Positions 23,439-34,142 of a stretch of DNA of 64,000 nt are shown here, piece by piece. A program made the position numbers and the translations under genes. Source of the stretch: an uncultured Collinsella sp. GTDB lineage: Bacteria; Actinomycetota; Coriobacteriia; Coriobacteriales; Coriobacteriaceae. Each line of letters starts with the position of its first letter. The first letter of the stretch is position 1. The notes under the pieces are model-generated. The model was not told the DNA's origin, did no database searches, and saw only the letters and a list, made by a program, of their open reading frames with translations. Location of the stretch: NCBI GenBank assembly GCA_900540995.1, contig UQHO01000005.1:1-64000 (forward strand). Direction: 5' to 3'.

Positions 23439-24254
23439 TTAGCTGTGGCGGTACTCGGCGATGATGAAGTCGATGTCGGTTTGAAGGGTGTCCAAATTTG
23501 CCAGGCGCTCTTTGTCGGCGGGGCGCGTGCGGTAGTAGTAGGGCGTCATCTGAAATACGGCTTCGACGTCGGCCTGGGTCTGGAGCGTAATATTCGCAGA
23601 TACCCGCTGCGTTCCGACCAACTCGAGCTCGGTGGTCTTCGGCAGCTTCTCATCGTTAAGGTACGGCGTGTCGTAGAGTACCTCCTTGAGCCCAAACAGA
23701 TGACGGGCGCCCGGCACCACGGTGTAGAGCGAGCCCTCGGGCGCCAGCACGCGGGCAAACTCACGCTCGTTAAAGGGAGCGAAGAGCTCGGTCACCATAT
23801 CGAAGGCGCCATCAGCCACGGGGATATCCTTCATGTTGGCCACGAAGTAGGTCGCGTCGCCGCGCTTGGCGGCAAGGCGCACCATCTCTTTGCCCAGGTC
23901 GAAACCGTAAGCATCCACCCCCGGCACCGCGCCCATGGCGCTGGTGTAGTAGCCCTCGCCGCAGCAAATATCGAGCAGCGTCATGGGGCCGTTCGTAGAC
24001 GCAGCGCACCCAGCCGCCCGCTCACGCACCAGCTCGACCATTGCATCGCGCAACGGCGCATAGTAGCCACGGTTTAGAAAGTCACGACGACTACGCGCCT
24101 GCGACTTAGAATCGCCCATAGAGTCGCCGCTCTTGGACGAGCGCAGTAGGTACAGATAACCCTCGCGCGCACGGTCAAACCGGTGTCCGCCCGCGCATGC
24201 AGCACCACGCTCGTCGTCCACCAGCGGCTCATGGCAAACGGGACACAACAACAT
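23439..24254 (-). CDS. RlmA-type 23S rRNA (guanine-N1) methyltransferase
   Basis: A 271-aa protein with an N-terminal zinc finger (C4-x2-C7 ... C20-x3-H24) and GHRFDRAREGYLYLL, the hallmark of RlmA. A SAM-binding Rossmann domain follows (LLDICCGEGYYTSAM, about 92-106; FDLGKEM; DMVTELFAPF). RlmA I/II methylates G745 or G748 in helix 35 of 23S rRNA; RlmA II can affect tylosin-type macrolides in other species. The split between the two cannot be made by eye. ATG follows AAGGAG. Confidence 0.87.
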   Translation of the reverse strand: MLLCPVCHEPLVDDERGAACAGGHRFDRAREGYLYLLRSSKSGDSMGDSKSQARSRRDFLNRGYYAPLRDAMVELVRERAAGCAASTNGPMTLLDICCGEGYYTSAMGAVPGVDAYGFDLGKEMVRLAAKRGDATYFVANMKDIPVADGAFDMVTELFAPFNEREFARVLAPEGSLYTVVPGARHLFGLKEVLYDTPYLNDEKLPKTTELELVGTQRVSANITLQTQADVEAVFQMTPYYYRTRPADKERLANLDTLQTDIDFIIAEYRHS

Positions 24255-24309
24255 GGCAACTCCTTAGCGCGACAACACAACGTCCACCATTGTCGCACGC
24301 CTTCCCCAC

Positions 24310-24366
24310 CTAGTCATTAGAGACGTTCTTGAATGACTAGTCGTTTAAGAACGCCCCCAACGGCTA
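24310..24366. repeat. CTAGTCATT palindromic repeat, copy 1
   Basis: CTAGTCATTAGAGACGTTC... forms an imperfect inverted repeat with ...AAGAACGCCCCCAACGGCTAG, with an internal TGACTAGTCG centre. A second copy is at 49936-49992. It lies in the promoter region of the MATE gene, 65 bp upstream of its ATG. Confidence 0.7.
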
Positions 24367-24431
24367 GTCGATTAGGAGTATCATCGTCTGCGCAAATAAG
24401 CACGAAAGAGCATATTAGAGATTGAGAGCGT

Positions 24432-25814
24432 ATGGCCGATACCGTATCTAAGCACATTGACATGACCACCGGATCGCTGTGGCGCAATATTCCCCTGTTC
24501 GCCTTCCCCGTGGCCGCCACGAGCATCTTGGAGCAGCTGTCGAATCTCATCGCCACGGTCATCATCGGTAACTTCTCGGGCGACCAGGGAACCCTCGCCA
24601 TGGCGGCGGTCGGCTCCAATGTTCCGCTTACCAGTCTTATGCTCAACCTGTTTATTGGCATGTCGCTTGGCTCCAACGTGGTCATCGCCAACGCTATCGG
24701 CCGCAACGATCAGAACATGGTCAAACGCGCCGTCCATACCTCAATTTTAATGGCGCTCGTGGGCTTTGTCGTCATCGCACTGGGCGAGATCTTTGCCGAG
24801 CCCATGCTCGCCGCGCTCAACGTTCCCGCCGAAACCATGCCGCTCGCCTCGCTCTACCTACGCGTCTTTTTGCTCAGCATGCCCTCGATCTTGCTCTACA
24901 ACTTTGAGGCCGCGATCTTCCGCTCCGTCGGCATCACCCGCATGCCGCTGCAGGCGCTTGCCGTGTCCACCGTCCTCAACATTGGCCTGGACCTTATCTT
25001 TGTCCCCGTACTCCACTGGGGCGTCGCGGGCGTCGCCATCGCCACCGCCATCGCCTACACCGTCAGCGCCGCTACGCTCTTTATCCGCCTGCTCAAGACC
25101 GACTCCGTCGTCCGCGTCACCCTACGCGACCTAGCTATCGACCCCGTCGCCCTCAAGCGCATCGTCAAAATCGGCCTGCCCGCCGGAATCCAAAGCGCCG
25201 TCTTTGCCGTCGCCAACATCATCATCCAGTCTGCCATCAACAGCCTGGGCACCGAGGTCATGGCGGCATCGAGCGCCGCCATGAGCCTGGAGTACGTGTG
25301 TTACAACCTGCTCAACAGCTTTAGCCAGGCGTGCACCACCTTTGTGGGACAAAATCACGGCGCCCGCCAGATCGACCGCTGCACCAAGACGCTCAAGGTC
25401 TGCTTGGTCGAAGGCGGTATCGTTGCACTCACCACGATCATCGTTATTGTCGGCCTGGGGCGCGAAATCTTGTCGCTGTTCAATAGCGATCCCAACATCG
25501 TCTCAATCGGCTATATCCGCGTGTGCTCGATCTTCCCGGCGTACGCCTTTAGCATGTTCTACGAAAACATGTCAGGCTACCTGCGCGGCTTTGGTATCTC
25601 GCTCACGCCCGCCCTCATCACCATGATCTGCGTCTGCGGTATCCGCTTCTATTGGGTGTTCTGCGTGTTCCCGCATTTCCGCACCTTTGCAAACATCATG
25701 ATGGTCTACCCCATCAGCCTGGGCACCACGGCGTTCTTTATGGTCGTTGCGGTACTACTTTGCCACCCGGCACGCACCTATCGCGCCACCCAAGCCAAAG
25801 TGACAGCCCGCTAA
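24432..25814 (+). CDS. MATE family efflux transporter
   Basis: A 460-aa polytopic membrane protein with about 12 spans in two MatE halves. GSLWRNIPLFAFPVAATSILEQL, IGNFSGDQGTLAMAAVGS and LNIGLDLIFVPVLHWGVAGVAIATAIA are characteristic of Na+- or H+-driven multidrug/organic cation exporters, of the subgroup common in gut Firmicutes and Actinobacteria. A LysR gene lies convergent downstream, so no local regulator is evident. A CTAGTCATT repeat sits just upstream. Confidence 0.92.
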   Translation: MADTVSKHIDMTTGSLWRNIPLFAFPVAATSILEQLSNLIATVIIGNFSGDQGTLAMAAVGSNVPLTSLMLNLFIGMSLGSNVVIANAIGRNDQNMVKRAVHTSILMALVGFVVIALGEIFAEPMLAALNVPAETMPLASLYLRVFLLSMPSILLYNFEAAIFRSVGITRMPLQALAVSTVLNIGLDLIFVPVLHWGVAGVAIATAIAYTVSAATLFIRLLKTDSVVRVTLRDLAIDPVALKRIVKIGLPAGIQSAVFAVANIIIQSAINSLGTEVMAASSAAMSLEYVCYNLLNSFSQACTTFVGQNHGARQIDRCTKTLKVCLVEGGIVALTTIIVIVGLGREILSLFNSDPNIVSIGYIRVCSIFPAYAFSMFYENMSGYLRGFGISLTPALITMICVCGIRFYWVFCVFPHFRTFANIMMVYPISLGTTAFFMVVAVLLCHPARTYRATQAKVTAR

Positions 25815-25841
25815 ACACCGCACCCAACGTCACGCCAGTCA

Positions 25842-26708
25842 TTAATTGACAATATGCGAGCTCATATAGTCGATAAAGCGCCTCGTGGCGATGGGCATGG
25901 TGTCCCAGCTGCGCCAGGCGGCCACCACGTCGCGCGAGGGGGCATGCACGATGGGCCGCACATGAATATCGGCTTGCACGCCCTCTACAGTACGACGGTA
26001 GAGCATGCTCACGCCCAGGCCCTCCTCCACCATCGCCATGATGGTGTAGTCGTCGGTCACCTCACTCGTCACGTGCGGCGACAGCCCATGCGCGGCAAAC
26101 GCATCGAGCACTAGGCTCTGCTCGCCCTCGTCCAGCAGCACAAACGGCTCGGACGCTAGGTCGGCGAGCGTTACCTTTTCCTTTGCCGCCAGCGGATGCG
26201 CTGCCGGCAACAGCGCAACCAACTCGTCGTGATAGACCACGCGCTTCTCGAGCCCGGCGGTAAAACCGCGCGCCGTAAAGCAAAAGTCAACCACGCCGTC
26301 GTGCACCCACTGGGCGTTGCGCGTGTAATCGCCCTGCTTGAGGGTAAAGTGCACGCCCGGATGCAGAGCCCCAAAGTCGCGGATCACACGCGGCAGTACG
26401 GTACGACTCACGTTGGTAAACGTCGCGATACGAATATCAGTCGAGGAAAGCCCCATCAGCTCCTGGCGCTTGCCCTCAAGCTCGGCCTCGGCAGTTACGA
26501 TTTGGCGCAGATACGGCAGGTACTGCTTGCCGTCGCGCGTAAGCGAGACACCTTGCTTACCGCGCTCGATAAGCGTGGTGCCCAGCTCGCGCTCGAGCGC
26601 CTTGACGGCCTGGCTCACCGCACTTTGCGTATAGCCCAACTCGTCGGCCGCACCCTTAAGACTGCCGCAATCGACCACCATACAAACAATCTGATACCGC
26701 GATGCCAT
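25842..26708 (-). CDS. LysR-family transcriptional regulator
   Basis: A 288-aa LTTR. The N-terminal winged HTH (1-60) reads YQIVCMVVDCGSLKGAADEL then TQSAVSQAVKALERELGTTL. An effector-binding domain (about 88-285) follows. It is divergent from the DMT exporter at 26867 with a 158-bp gap, the classical LysR layout, so it probably controls that gene and itself. Inducer unknown. Confidence 0.92.
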   Translation of the reverse strand: MASRYQIVCMVVDCGSLKGAADELGYTQSAVSQAVKALERELGTTLIERGKQGVSLTRDGKQYLPYLRQIVTAEAELEGKRQELMGLSSTDIRIATFTNVSRTVLPRVIRDFGALHPGVHFTLKQGDYTRNAQWVHDGVVDFCFTARGFTAGLEKRVVYHDELVALLPAAHPLAAKEKVTLADLASEPFVLLDEGEQSLVLDAFAAHGLSPHVTSEVTDDYTIMAMVEEGLGVSMLYRRTVEGVQADIHVRPIVHAPSRDVVAAWRSWDTMPIATRRFIDYMSSHIVN

Positions 26709-26866
26709 CGTGCCTCCACATCAATGCAGCCGTAAAACGTTTTGCCAGGTTTTTTTCTGTCAACATTAGCATTTCTTAATCATACTGAAGATACATTCGC
26801 TTTACTACATCCACATCTGGGAGCAGAATCCTTTTTGCGAAACCGTTCTGTAACAAAAGGAGTCCC

Positions 26867-27769
26867 ATGGATCGCAAAAAAGCAATCGCGCTCTCATTTT
26901 CCGTTCCCGTCGCATGGGGCTTTTCGTATCCCCTCATGAAGATCGGCATGGACAGCATGAACGCCACGAGCATCGTCGCGCTACGCTGCATCATCGCCTT
27001 TGCGGCCTGCCTGTTGCTCTTCCACAAGCGCGCGTTCCGCATCAACCGCGACCTTATGGTTCGCGCCGCCATCATCGGCGCCATCATGGCAACCGAGCTC
27101 ACCTGCATGTGCCTGGGCTCCAGCCTCACCTCTGCCTCCACTGCCGGCTTTTTGCAGAGCCTGACGGTCGTAATCGTGCCGTTTGCCAACGCCGCCCTGC
27201 TGCGCCGTGCCCCCGAGCGCAAAGTGCTCGTCGGCACCGCCATCGTCACCTGCGGCATGCTGCTGCTCTCGGGCGCCGACTTTACCAGCCTGAATCCCGG
27301 TGCGATCATCATGCTGCTCTCGGCCTTTATCTATGCCAGCCACATTATCGTGGCCAAGCGCTTTGTCGAAGAAGTCGACCCGCTGGCTCTGGGCGTTTGG
27401 CAGCTGGGCTTCGGCGGATTATTCTCGGGTATCGCCGCATTCACCTTTGGCGGTTTCACGCTTCCCGGCACGCCCAGCGAGATCGTGGTCGTCGTTGTGC
27501 TCGCACTCATCTGCTCTGCCTACGGCTTTATCACCCAGACGCTCGTTCAGCCCCACGTGCCAGCCGAGACCACCGGCTTCGCCTTCTCGCTCGAGCCGGT
27601 CTGCTCCGCCGTCTTCTCGTTCTTCCTGGTCGGCGAGGTCCTGAGCCCCATCGCATTCTTTGGCGCCGCCCTCATCCTCACCGGCGTCATGGTTGCAACC
27701 GTCGAGCTTCCGCGCCTTCGCGCACATGGACAGGCTCGTATGGCAGGAGCGCCCGAACGCACCTCGTAG
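26867..27769 (+). CDS. DMT superfamily transporter (EamA)
   Basis: A 300-aa exporter with ten predicted helices in two EamA repeats. FSVPVAWGFSYPLMKIGMD opens the first and GAIIMLLSAFIYASHIIVAKR the second. It ends with a basic tail (ELPRLRAHGQARMAG). AAAAGGAG precedes the ATG. It is divergent from the LysR gene, which likely regulates it. EamA proteins export amino acids, nucleosides or other metabolites; the substrate is not predictable. Confidence 0.9.
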   Translation: MDRKKAIALSFSVPVAWGFSYPLMKIGMDSMNATSIVALRCIIAFAACLLLFHKRAFRINRDLMVRAAIIGAIMATELTCMCLGSSLTSASTAGFLQSLTVVIVPFANAALLRRAPERKVLVGTAIVTCGMLLLSGADFTSLNPGAIIMLLSAFIYASHIIVAKRFVEEVDPLALGVWQLGFGGLFSGIAAFTFGGFTLPGTPSEIVVVVVLALICSAYGFITQTLVQPHVPAETTGFAFSLEPVCSAVFSFFLVGEVLSPIAFFGAALILTGVMVATVELPRLRAHGQARMAGAPERTS

Positions 27770-27857
27770 ACCCCGCTCTTCATGCAGCCGCGGCATAAAG
27801 GCAACCGGTGCGCCTTTACAATAGATGCCAACAGAGCATCTGCCATAAAGGAGCCCC

Positions 27858-28583
27858 ATGGACACCGCAACTCGCGACCGCAACATAGCAACTTGGTTGG
27901 GCGATGCGCCGCAGCCGGTACGCGACACTACGAACCAGCTGCTCGAGCGCATCGTCCTTTTGCGTGCCGAGCAAACCATCTACCCGGCACAAGACGACAT
28001 CCTCAATGCCCTCGCCTACACGCCGGCCGACCAGGTCAAGGTTGTCATCTTGGGTCAAGACCCCTATCACGGACCCAACCAGGCAATGGGACTGTCGTTC
28101 TCGGTCCCCGCGACGCAAACCAAGTTGCCGCCGAGCCTGCGCAACATCTATAAGGAGCTCAAAGCCGATCTAGGCTGCCCCATTCCCGCCACGGGAGACC
28201 TAACCCCATGGGCGCAACAGGGCATCCTGCTCCTCAACACTACGCTCACCGTGCGCGAGCATGCCGCGAACTCGCACGCCAAACTGGGCTGGAGCACCCT
28301 GACCGACTACGTTATCGAACGCTGCTGCCAGCTGCCCCAACCGGTAGTCTTTTTGGCATGGGGCCGCTTTGCCCAGCAGATGGTCGAAGGCAAGCTCGCC
28401 GCTACCGGCGCGGGCAAGGCAACCGGCAAGTTCTGCCTGGCCTCTACGCACCCCTCGCCGCTTTCGGCCAACCGTGCCACGGCAGAACTCCCCGCTTTTA
28501 TGGGGTCGCGCCCCTTCTCTGCCGCCAATCGGCTACTCGAACAGCACGGCTCGACCCCCGTCAACTGGACTTGCCTCGGCTAA
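27858..28583 (+). CDS. ung: Uracil-DNA glycosylase (family 1)
   Basis: Ung removes uracil from DNA to start base excision repair. The 241-aa product has the water-activating loop GQDPYHGP (66-73, Asp68), the uracil-pocket LLLNTTLTVRE (about 123-133), WGRFAQQM and the minor-groove loop HPSPLSANR (about 197). Length is near the usual 225-230. AAAGGAG precedes the ATG. It ends at a bidirectional terminator shared with the convergent SDR gene. Confidence 0.96.
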   Translation: MDTATRDRNIATWLGDAPQPVRDTTNQLLERIVLLRAEQTIYPAQDDILNALAYTPADQVKVVILGQDPYHGPNQAMGLSFSVPATQTKLPPSLRNIYKELKADLGCPIPATGDLTPWAQQGILLLNTTLTVREHAANSHAKLGWSTLTDYVIERCCQLPQPVVFLAWGRFAQQMVEGKLAATGAGKATGKFCLASTHPSPLSANRATAELPAFMGSRPFSAANRLLEQHGSTPVNWTCLG

Positions 28584-28598
28584 AAATCGATACATCAA

Positions 28599-28634
28599 AA
28601 AACGCGCCCGATGGCTTTCCGCCGGGCGCGTTTT
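28599..28634. terminator. Bidirectional terminator between ung and the SDR gene
   Basis: AAAACGCGCCCG and CGGGCGCGTTTT form a perfect 12-bp stem with A/T tracts on both sides. It ends directly next to the SDR stop codon (28635). Confidence 0.93.
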
Positions 28635-29315
28635 CTATTCGGGCCATATAAATTGTGTGCGACCGGCCTCGCCGCCATCGATCAACAGACTCTGTCCGGT
28701 CATAAACCGGTTGGTCACGCCCACAAAGTAGATCCACTCGGCGATCTCTTGGGCGGTGGCCCAGCGTTTAAGCGGCGTGAGCTCCATAATCTGGTTCCAC
28801 AGGTGCTCGTCTTCCATCACGCAACGGTTGAGCGGCGTGATAACGCCGCCCGGGTCCACACTGTTGGCGATGGCCTGCGGTGCCAGGCGGTTTGCAAGGT
28901 TCTTGGTGTAGGCGATAACGCCGCCCTTGCTAGCGGCATAGGCGGGAAACTCCGATCCCGTATGCCCGCTCGCCGACCCCACATTGACCACGGATTTGAT
29001 AGCCGGCGCCGGCTTGGCGGCAAGCCCCTCTTCCACAAAGGCGTAGCGCTCGGTCACGTTAATGGTGCCACGCAGGTTGGCGGCGATGTCGTCGGCCGAA
29101 TCCTGCGTGCCGGCAACGTTCACGATCACCTGGGGCTCAAGGTCGCTTGGAAACGAGTCCGGCTCGCGGACATCAACAATCAGATGGCGGTAGCGCTCGT
29201 GTTCGATCGCCGCCGGCAGCAGATCAAAGCCCACGACCTCGTGGCCCTCATCCAAAAAGCGCTGCACGCACGCGGCTCCGATACCGCCCGAAGCGCCCGT
29301 GATCAAAACCCGCAT
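28635..29315 (-). CDS. Short-chain dehydrogenase/reductase
   Basis: A 226-aa classical SDR. NAD(P)-binding TGASGGIG (6-13), NVAG (66-69), catalytic Ser in VGSASG (about 112-117) and Y126-x3-K130 (YAASK) are present. DPGGVITPLN and DGGEAG are near the C-terminus. FDLLPAAIEHE after the first strand, with Asp at the end of beta-2, points to NAD(H) preference. It starts 9 nt after the stop of the VUT-type transporter gene, so the two form an operon. Substrate unknown. Confidence 0.9.
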   Translation of the reverse strand: MRVLITGASGGIGAACVQRFLDEGHEVVGFDLLPAAIEHERYRHLIVDVREPDSFPSDLEPQVIVNVAGTQDSADDIAANLRGTINVTERYAFVEEGLAAKPAPAIKSVVNVGSASGHTGSEFPAYAASKGGVIAYTKNLANRLAPQAIANSVDPGGVITPLNRCVMEDEHLWNQIMELTPLKRWATAQEIAEWIYFVGVTNRFMTGQSLLIDGGEAGRTQFIWPE

Positions 29316-29324
29316 ACTTGCTCC

Positions 29325-30047
29325 TTAGGCGGTTGCGTGGCGCTCGAGGTACTCGGAGCCCACATTCTCGCGCTCCCAGCCGCGCACGACCTTGTAGCCC
29401 ACGGGACTCAGGAAGACCTCGCACAGCAGCTCGGCGACGGCGCCCGTCAGCGAGCACATAAGAACCTGCACCCAGGTCCAGCCAAAGAACGTGTGGCTCA
29501 CCACAATGGCAAAGACCAGGTTGTCGATAAACTGACCAACGCCCGTGGAGACATAGGAGCGGAAGGCAAAGCTCGCAAAATTATTCTTTTTGAGCATGCG
29601 GCCGAGCGACTGGTTGAGCGTGGAGTTAACCACGGCAGAAACGAGCATGGCAAGCGACGAGCCAAGCACCACGTACCAGGTGCCGCCGATGGTGGCGTTA
29701 AGGGCAGTGTTGACCTCGATCATGCCGGTGTCGTAGTAGGCGCCCCACATGCCGGGCGTTAGCGAGCATGCCCAAAAGCACAAGCTCACGGCCAGGTTAA
29801 CCAGCAGCGCGAGGATAGAGATTTTGATGGATGCCTTGGCGCCAAAGCGCTTGCAGATCATGTCCTGGCACAAAAACGAGACCCAGCTCACCACAAAGCC
29901 GCAATCGAGCGCCAGATACGGCAGACTGATGAGCTCTTTGTTGGCCAGCAGGTTCATCATGATGACGCTCACGAAAAACAGCGAAACCGTTGCCGCGGGA
30001 ATGCTCCGCAACAGGACCTTGTAGTCCTCCATGACCTTCTTGATCAT
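29325..30047 (-). CDS. VUT/YhhQ-family transporter (putative queuosine precursor)
   Basis: A 240-aa membrane protein with about six spans. MMNLLANKELISLPYLALDCG and the C-terminal STGVGQFIDNLVFAIV are hallmarks of the vitamin-uptake transporter/YhhQ (DUF165) family. E. coli YhhQ carries preQ0 and preQ1, so precursor uptake for tRNA queuosine is likely. AAAGGAG precedes the ATG. A GAGCAG/CTGCTC stem lies in the leader (about 30075-30105). I looked for a preQ1 riboswitch there but the class I core is not evident. Confidence 0.84.
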   Translation of the reverse strand: MIKKVMEDYKVLLRSIPAATVSLFFVSVIMMNLLANKELISLPYLALDCGFVVSWVSFLCQDMICKRFGAKASIKISILALLVNLAVSLCFWACSLTPGMWGAYYDTGMIEVNTALNATIGGTWYVVLGSSLAMLVSAVVNSTLNQSLGRMLKKNNFASFAFRSYVSTGVGQFIDNLVFAIVVSHTFFGWTWVQVLMCSLTGAVAELLCEVFLSPVGYKVVRGWERENVGSEYLERHATA

Positions 30048-30203
30048 TATGTACTCCTTTGGTTTTAGGTTTAACGAGCAGGATATCGGACCCGAACTGC
30101 TCGGACGCCCCGGTCTTGAGACGACGGTGGGTATGATAGCCGCTCACACGGCATCAGGCAAGCAAACGGCGCGGCAGCCCCGCAGGGCCACCACGCCGAT
30201 GCG

Positions 30204-31817
<1,614 letters not shown>

Positions 31818-31971
31818 GCGGATCCTTTCTTGCATTGAGTGCATTACGTCGATGTAACCGCATTATTGTAGCCGCGAAATCCCGATCTAGGGCGCCTATC
31901 AGGACAAATTCATCAGTCAGGGCCCGGGCAGCCGGCCCAATCCGAATTTGTCTCTTGCGTAACTGTGCATA

Positions 31972-32005
31972 GTGTATATATACTGTGCTTACCGGTTATA
32001 TACAC
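31972..32005 (+). promoter_or_regulatory. Probable YtrA-type operator
   Basis: GTGTATATA (31972-31980) and its exact reverse complement TATATACAC (31997-32005) are 16 bp apart, ending 27 bp before the GTG start of the GntR-family gene. Such widely spaced half sites in the promoter of a ytr-like operon fit autoregulation. Confidence 0.65.
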
Positions 32006-32032
32006 GTGTAGCCCAACAGCTAAGGAGCCGCT

Positions 32033-32413
32033 GTGGACATCATCCTATCCAATTCGAGCGACAAGCCCATCTACGAGCAGATAACCTCGCAAGTCAAAGC
32101 TCAGATCTTATCGGGCACGCTCGCTGCGGGAGCCAAACTCCCCAGCATCCGTGCACTCGCGAGCGATCTTGGCGTGAGCGTCATCACCACCAAGCGCGCC
32201 TACGCCGACCTGGAGCAGCTCGGGTTTATCTGCACCGTGCAGGGCAAGGGCTGTTTTGTCGCCGAGGGCAACCAGGAGCTTTTGCGCGAAAACCAGCTCT
32301 GCCATATCGAAGATCTGCTTGCGAAAGCGGCAAGCCAAGCCGAAACCCTGGGCGTCACGCGCGACAAGCTGCACGAAATGCTCGACCTTGTAGCCCCCGA
32401 AACCATGCAGTAG
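32033..32413 (+). CDS. GntR-family regulator, YtrA subfamily
   Basis: A 126-aa repressor-like protein. The N-terminal winged HTH (about 10-75) reads PIYEQITSQVKAQILSGTL, LPSIRALASDLGVSVITTKR and AYADLEQLGF. The C-terminal part is only about 45 residues, as in YtrA-type members that control ABC transporters. GTG start follows TAAGGAG. It leads an operon with an ABC ATPase and permease; a TATATACAC inverted repeat in the promoter is the likely binding site. Confidence 0.92.
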   Translation: MDIILSNSSDKPIYEQITSQVKAQILSGTLAAGAKLPSIRALASDLGVSVITTKRAYADLEQLGFICTVQGKGCFVAEGNQELLRENQLCHIEDLLAKAASQAETLGVTRDKLHEMLDLVAPETMQ

Positions 32414-32436
32414 CCATCTGCAAGAAAGGCTATACC

Positions 32437-33318
32437 ATGCAAAACTTGCTAGAACTCAAAGGCATCTCACGCCGTGTGAGCGACCGTTTTTCGCTGCGCG
32501 ACGTCACGCTTGCCGTGGAGCCTGGCCAGATCGTCGGCTTTGTTGGTGCCAACGGTGCTGGCAAAACAACGACGATTCGAGCTGCTCTCGGGCTTATAAA
32601 GCTCGATGCCGGCGAAGTGCACCTGTTTGGGCAGCGCTGTGGCGCCGACGCGCCCGATGAGTCGCAACGCCATCTACGCTCCCGCGTCGGTCTTGTCCTG
32701 GACACGTGCCCCTTCCCCTCCATGCTCAAGGTGGGCCAGATCGAGTCGCTCGTAGGCCCGGCGTACCCCACGTGGAACCGCGAAACGTTCGCCGGATTCA
32801 TCAACCGATTTGGCCTCGATCCCAAGACAAAGGTCAAGGACCTCTCCCGCGGCATGGGCATGAAACTGCAGCTTGCCTGCGCACTCAGCCACAAGGCCAA
32901 GCTGCTCGTTTTGGATGAAGCCACCGCGGGCCTCGATCCCATGGCACGCGAGGAGCTGCTTGATGAGCTGCTTGCCTTTGTCGCCGACGGCCAGCACAGC
33001 GTGCTGCTCTCGAGCCACATTACGTCCGACCTCGATCGCACCGCTGATCGCGTCATCTGCATCGATAATGGCTCGATTATTTTTGACCTGCCGCGCGAGG
33101 ACATTACCGACCGCGCCGGCATCGCCCACTGCACCCAATCGCAGGCTGCCGAGCTTATGGCTTGCGTCGAAGGCGCCCGTGCCGTCCACCACGCCTATAG
33201 CGTGGACGTGCTCGTGCCCAACCGTTGCGAAACGCTCGAGGCCTTTCCCGAGATTCCCTGCGATCGGGCAACCATTGATGACTACCTGCGCCTCACGCTG
33301 AAAGGGGCTTCGAAATGA
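32437..33318 (+). CDS. ABC transporter ATP-binding protein (YtrB-like)
   Basis: A 293-aa ABC ATPase. Walker A GANGAGKTT (37-45), Q-loop around LVLDTCPFPS, a divergent signature LSRGMGMKLQLA (about 138-149), Walker B LLVLDEATAGLDP and H-loop SSHITSD are present. A C-terminal extension of about 70 residues follows. It pairs with the permease whose ATG overlaps its TGA. YtrA-controlled systems often respond to cell-wall stress or export peptides, but the substrate here is unknown. Start ATG 32437 follows AGAAAGG. Confidence 0.93.
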   Translation: MQNLLELKGISRRVSDRFSLRDVTLAVEPGQIVGFVGANGAGKTTTIRAALGLIKLDAGEVHLFGQRCGADAPDESQRHLRSRVGLVLDTCPFPSMLKVGQIESLVGPAYPTWNRETFAGFINRFGLDPKTKVKDLSRGMGMKLQLACALSHKAKLLVLDEATAGLDPMAREELLDELLAFVADGQHSVLLSSHITSDLDRTADRVICIDNGSIIFDLPREDITDRAGIAHCTQSQAAELMACVEGARAVHHAYSVDVLVPNRCETLEAFPEIPCDRATIDDYLRLTLKGASK

Positions 33319-34013
33319 AACGTGCCTTTATGTCCGAGCTCGCCATCGCTCGCTCGCTTATCCCGAGTATTGCGGGCGTCGGCTTGTTCATCTTCGTTGT
33401 GCTGACGCTCGCCAACGCGTCGGATGGCGATTCCGGTATGAGCGCCGGCGCCTGCGCCGTCAGCGCCATGTCACCCATCATAGTCATGAACTCACTGGCC
33501 GGTTTCGACAATCAAAACGGTTGGGAGCGCTACCGGGCAACGCTGCCCTTCTCGCGCAAAGACATCATCTGCGCACGCTACCTGAGCGTTATTGTCTTCT
33601 CCGCCGTCATGGCATGTGCAGCTACGCTTTTGAGTGTCGTCGCCATCCCGCTCTTCAACAGCGCGGGCATTCCTTCGACAGGGCAGACGGTCTTTGAAAT
33701 CGCAATCGCCTCGGCAGCATCGATGCTCATCTCCCTCATGATGGTGTTTTTGGCGCAGCCACTGTTCTTTCGATTTGGACACATGGAGGCGCTGCGCCTA
33801 TCCGTTGGCCTGTTTACCATGCTCGGATGCCTTGCCATGGCAACGTTGAGTTCCTCCAACCCCATCAGCAACTGGCTCATGTCGATTGCCGGAGCGAATC
33901 CCGATCCCGCCGTCCTTGGCTGTCTGTGTGCAGGAATTGCAGTACTGGCGCTCGCACTATGTGCAATCAGCTGCGCTGTCAGCACCAAGGTTTATCGAGT
34001 ACGCGATCTGTAA
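33315..34013 (+). CDS. ABC-2 type permease
   Basis: A 232-aa membrane protein with six predicted spans (for example SIAGVGLFIFVVLTLA, IVFSAVMACAATLLSVV, AVLGCLCAGIAVLALALC). It has the ABC-2 pattern with a conserved FDNQNGWERYRATLPFSRKDI segment, seen in permeases paired with YtrB-like ATPases. ATG overlaps the preceding stop (ATGA), so it is tightly coupled to the ATPase. Confidence 0.88.
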   Translation: MKRAFMSELAIARSLIPSIAGVGLFIFVVLTLANASDGDSGMSAGACAVSAMSPIIVMNSLAGFDNQNGWERYRATLPFSRKDIICARYLSVIVFSAVMACAATLLSVVAIPLFNSAGIPSTGQTVFEIAIASAASMLISLMMVFLAQPLFFRFGHMEALRLSVGLFTMLGCLAMATLSSSNPISNWLMSIAGANPDPAVLGCLCAGIAVLALALCAISCAVSTKVYRVRDL

Positions 34014-34142
34014 TCGACAGCTAAAAAAGCTTAGGTGGTACCCCGCTTATTTTTTCAATGAAACAAGGCAGCATAGCGTCACCACCGCCCCTCACAGCAG
34101 GCCGTCTAGTTCTTGGCAACCAAAAAGACACCGTCAGCATAT

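Noticed and set aside
30060..30130. Possible preQ1 riboswitch before the VUT-type transporter
   Set aside because: A GAGCAG/CTGCTC stem exists, but the class I loop and A-rich tail pattern could not be matched; a covariance-model search would decide.
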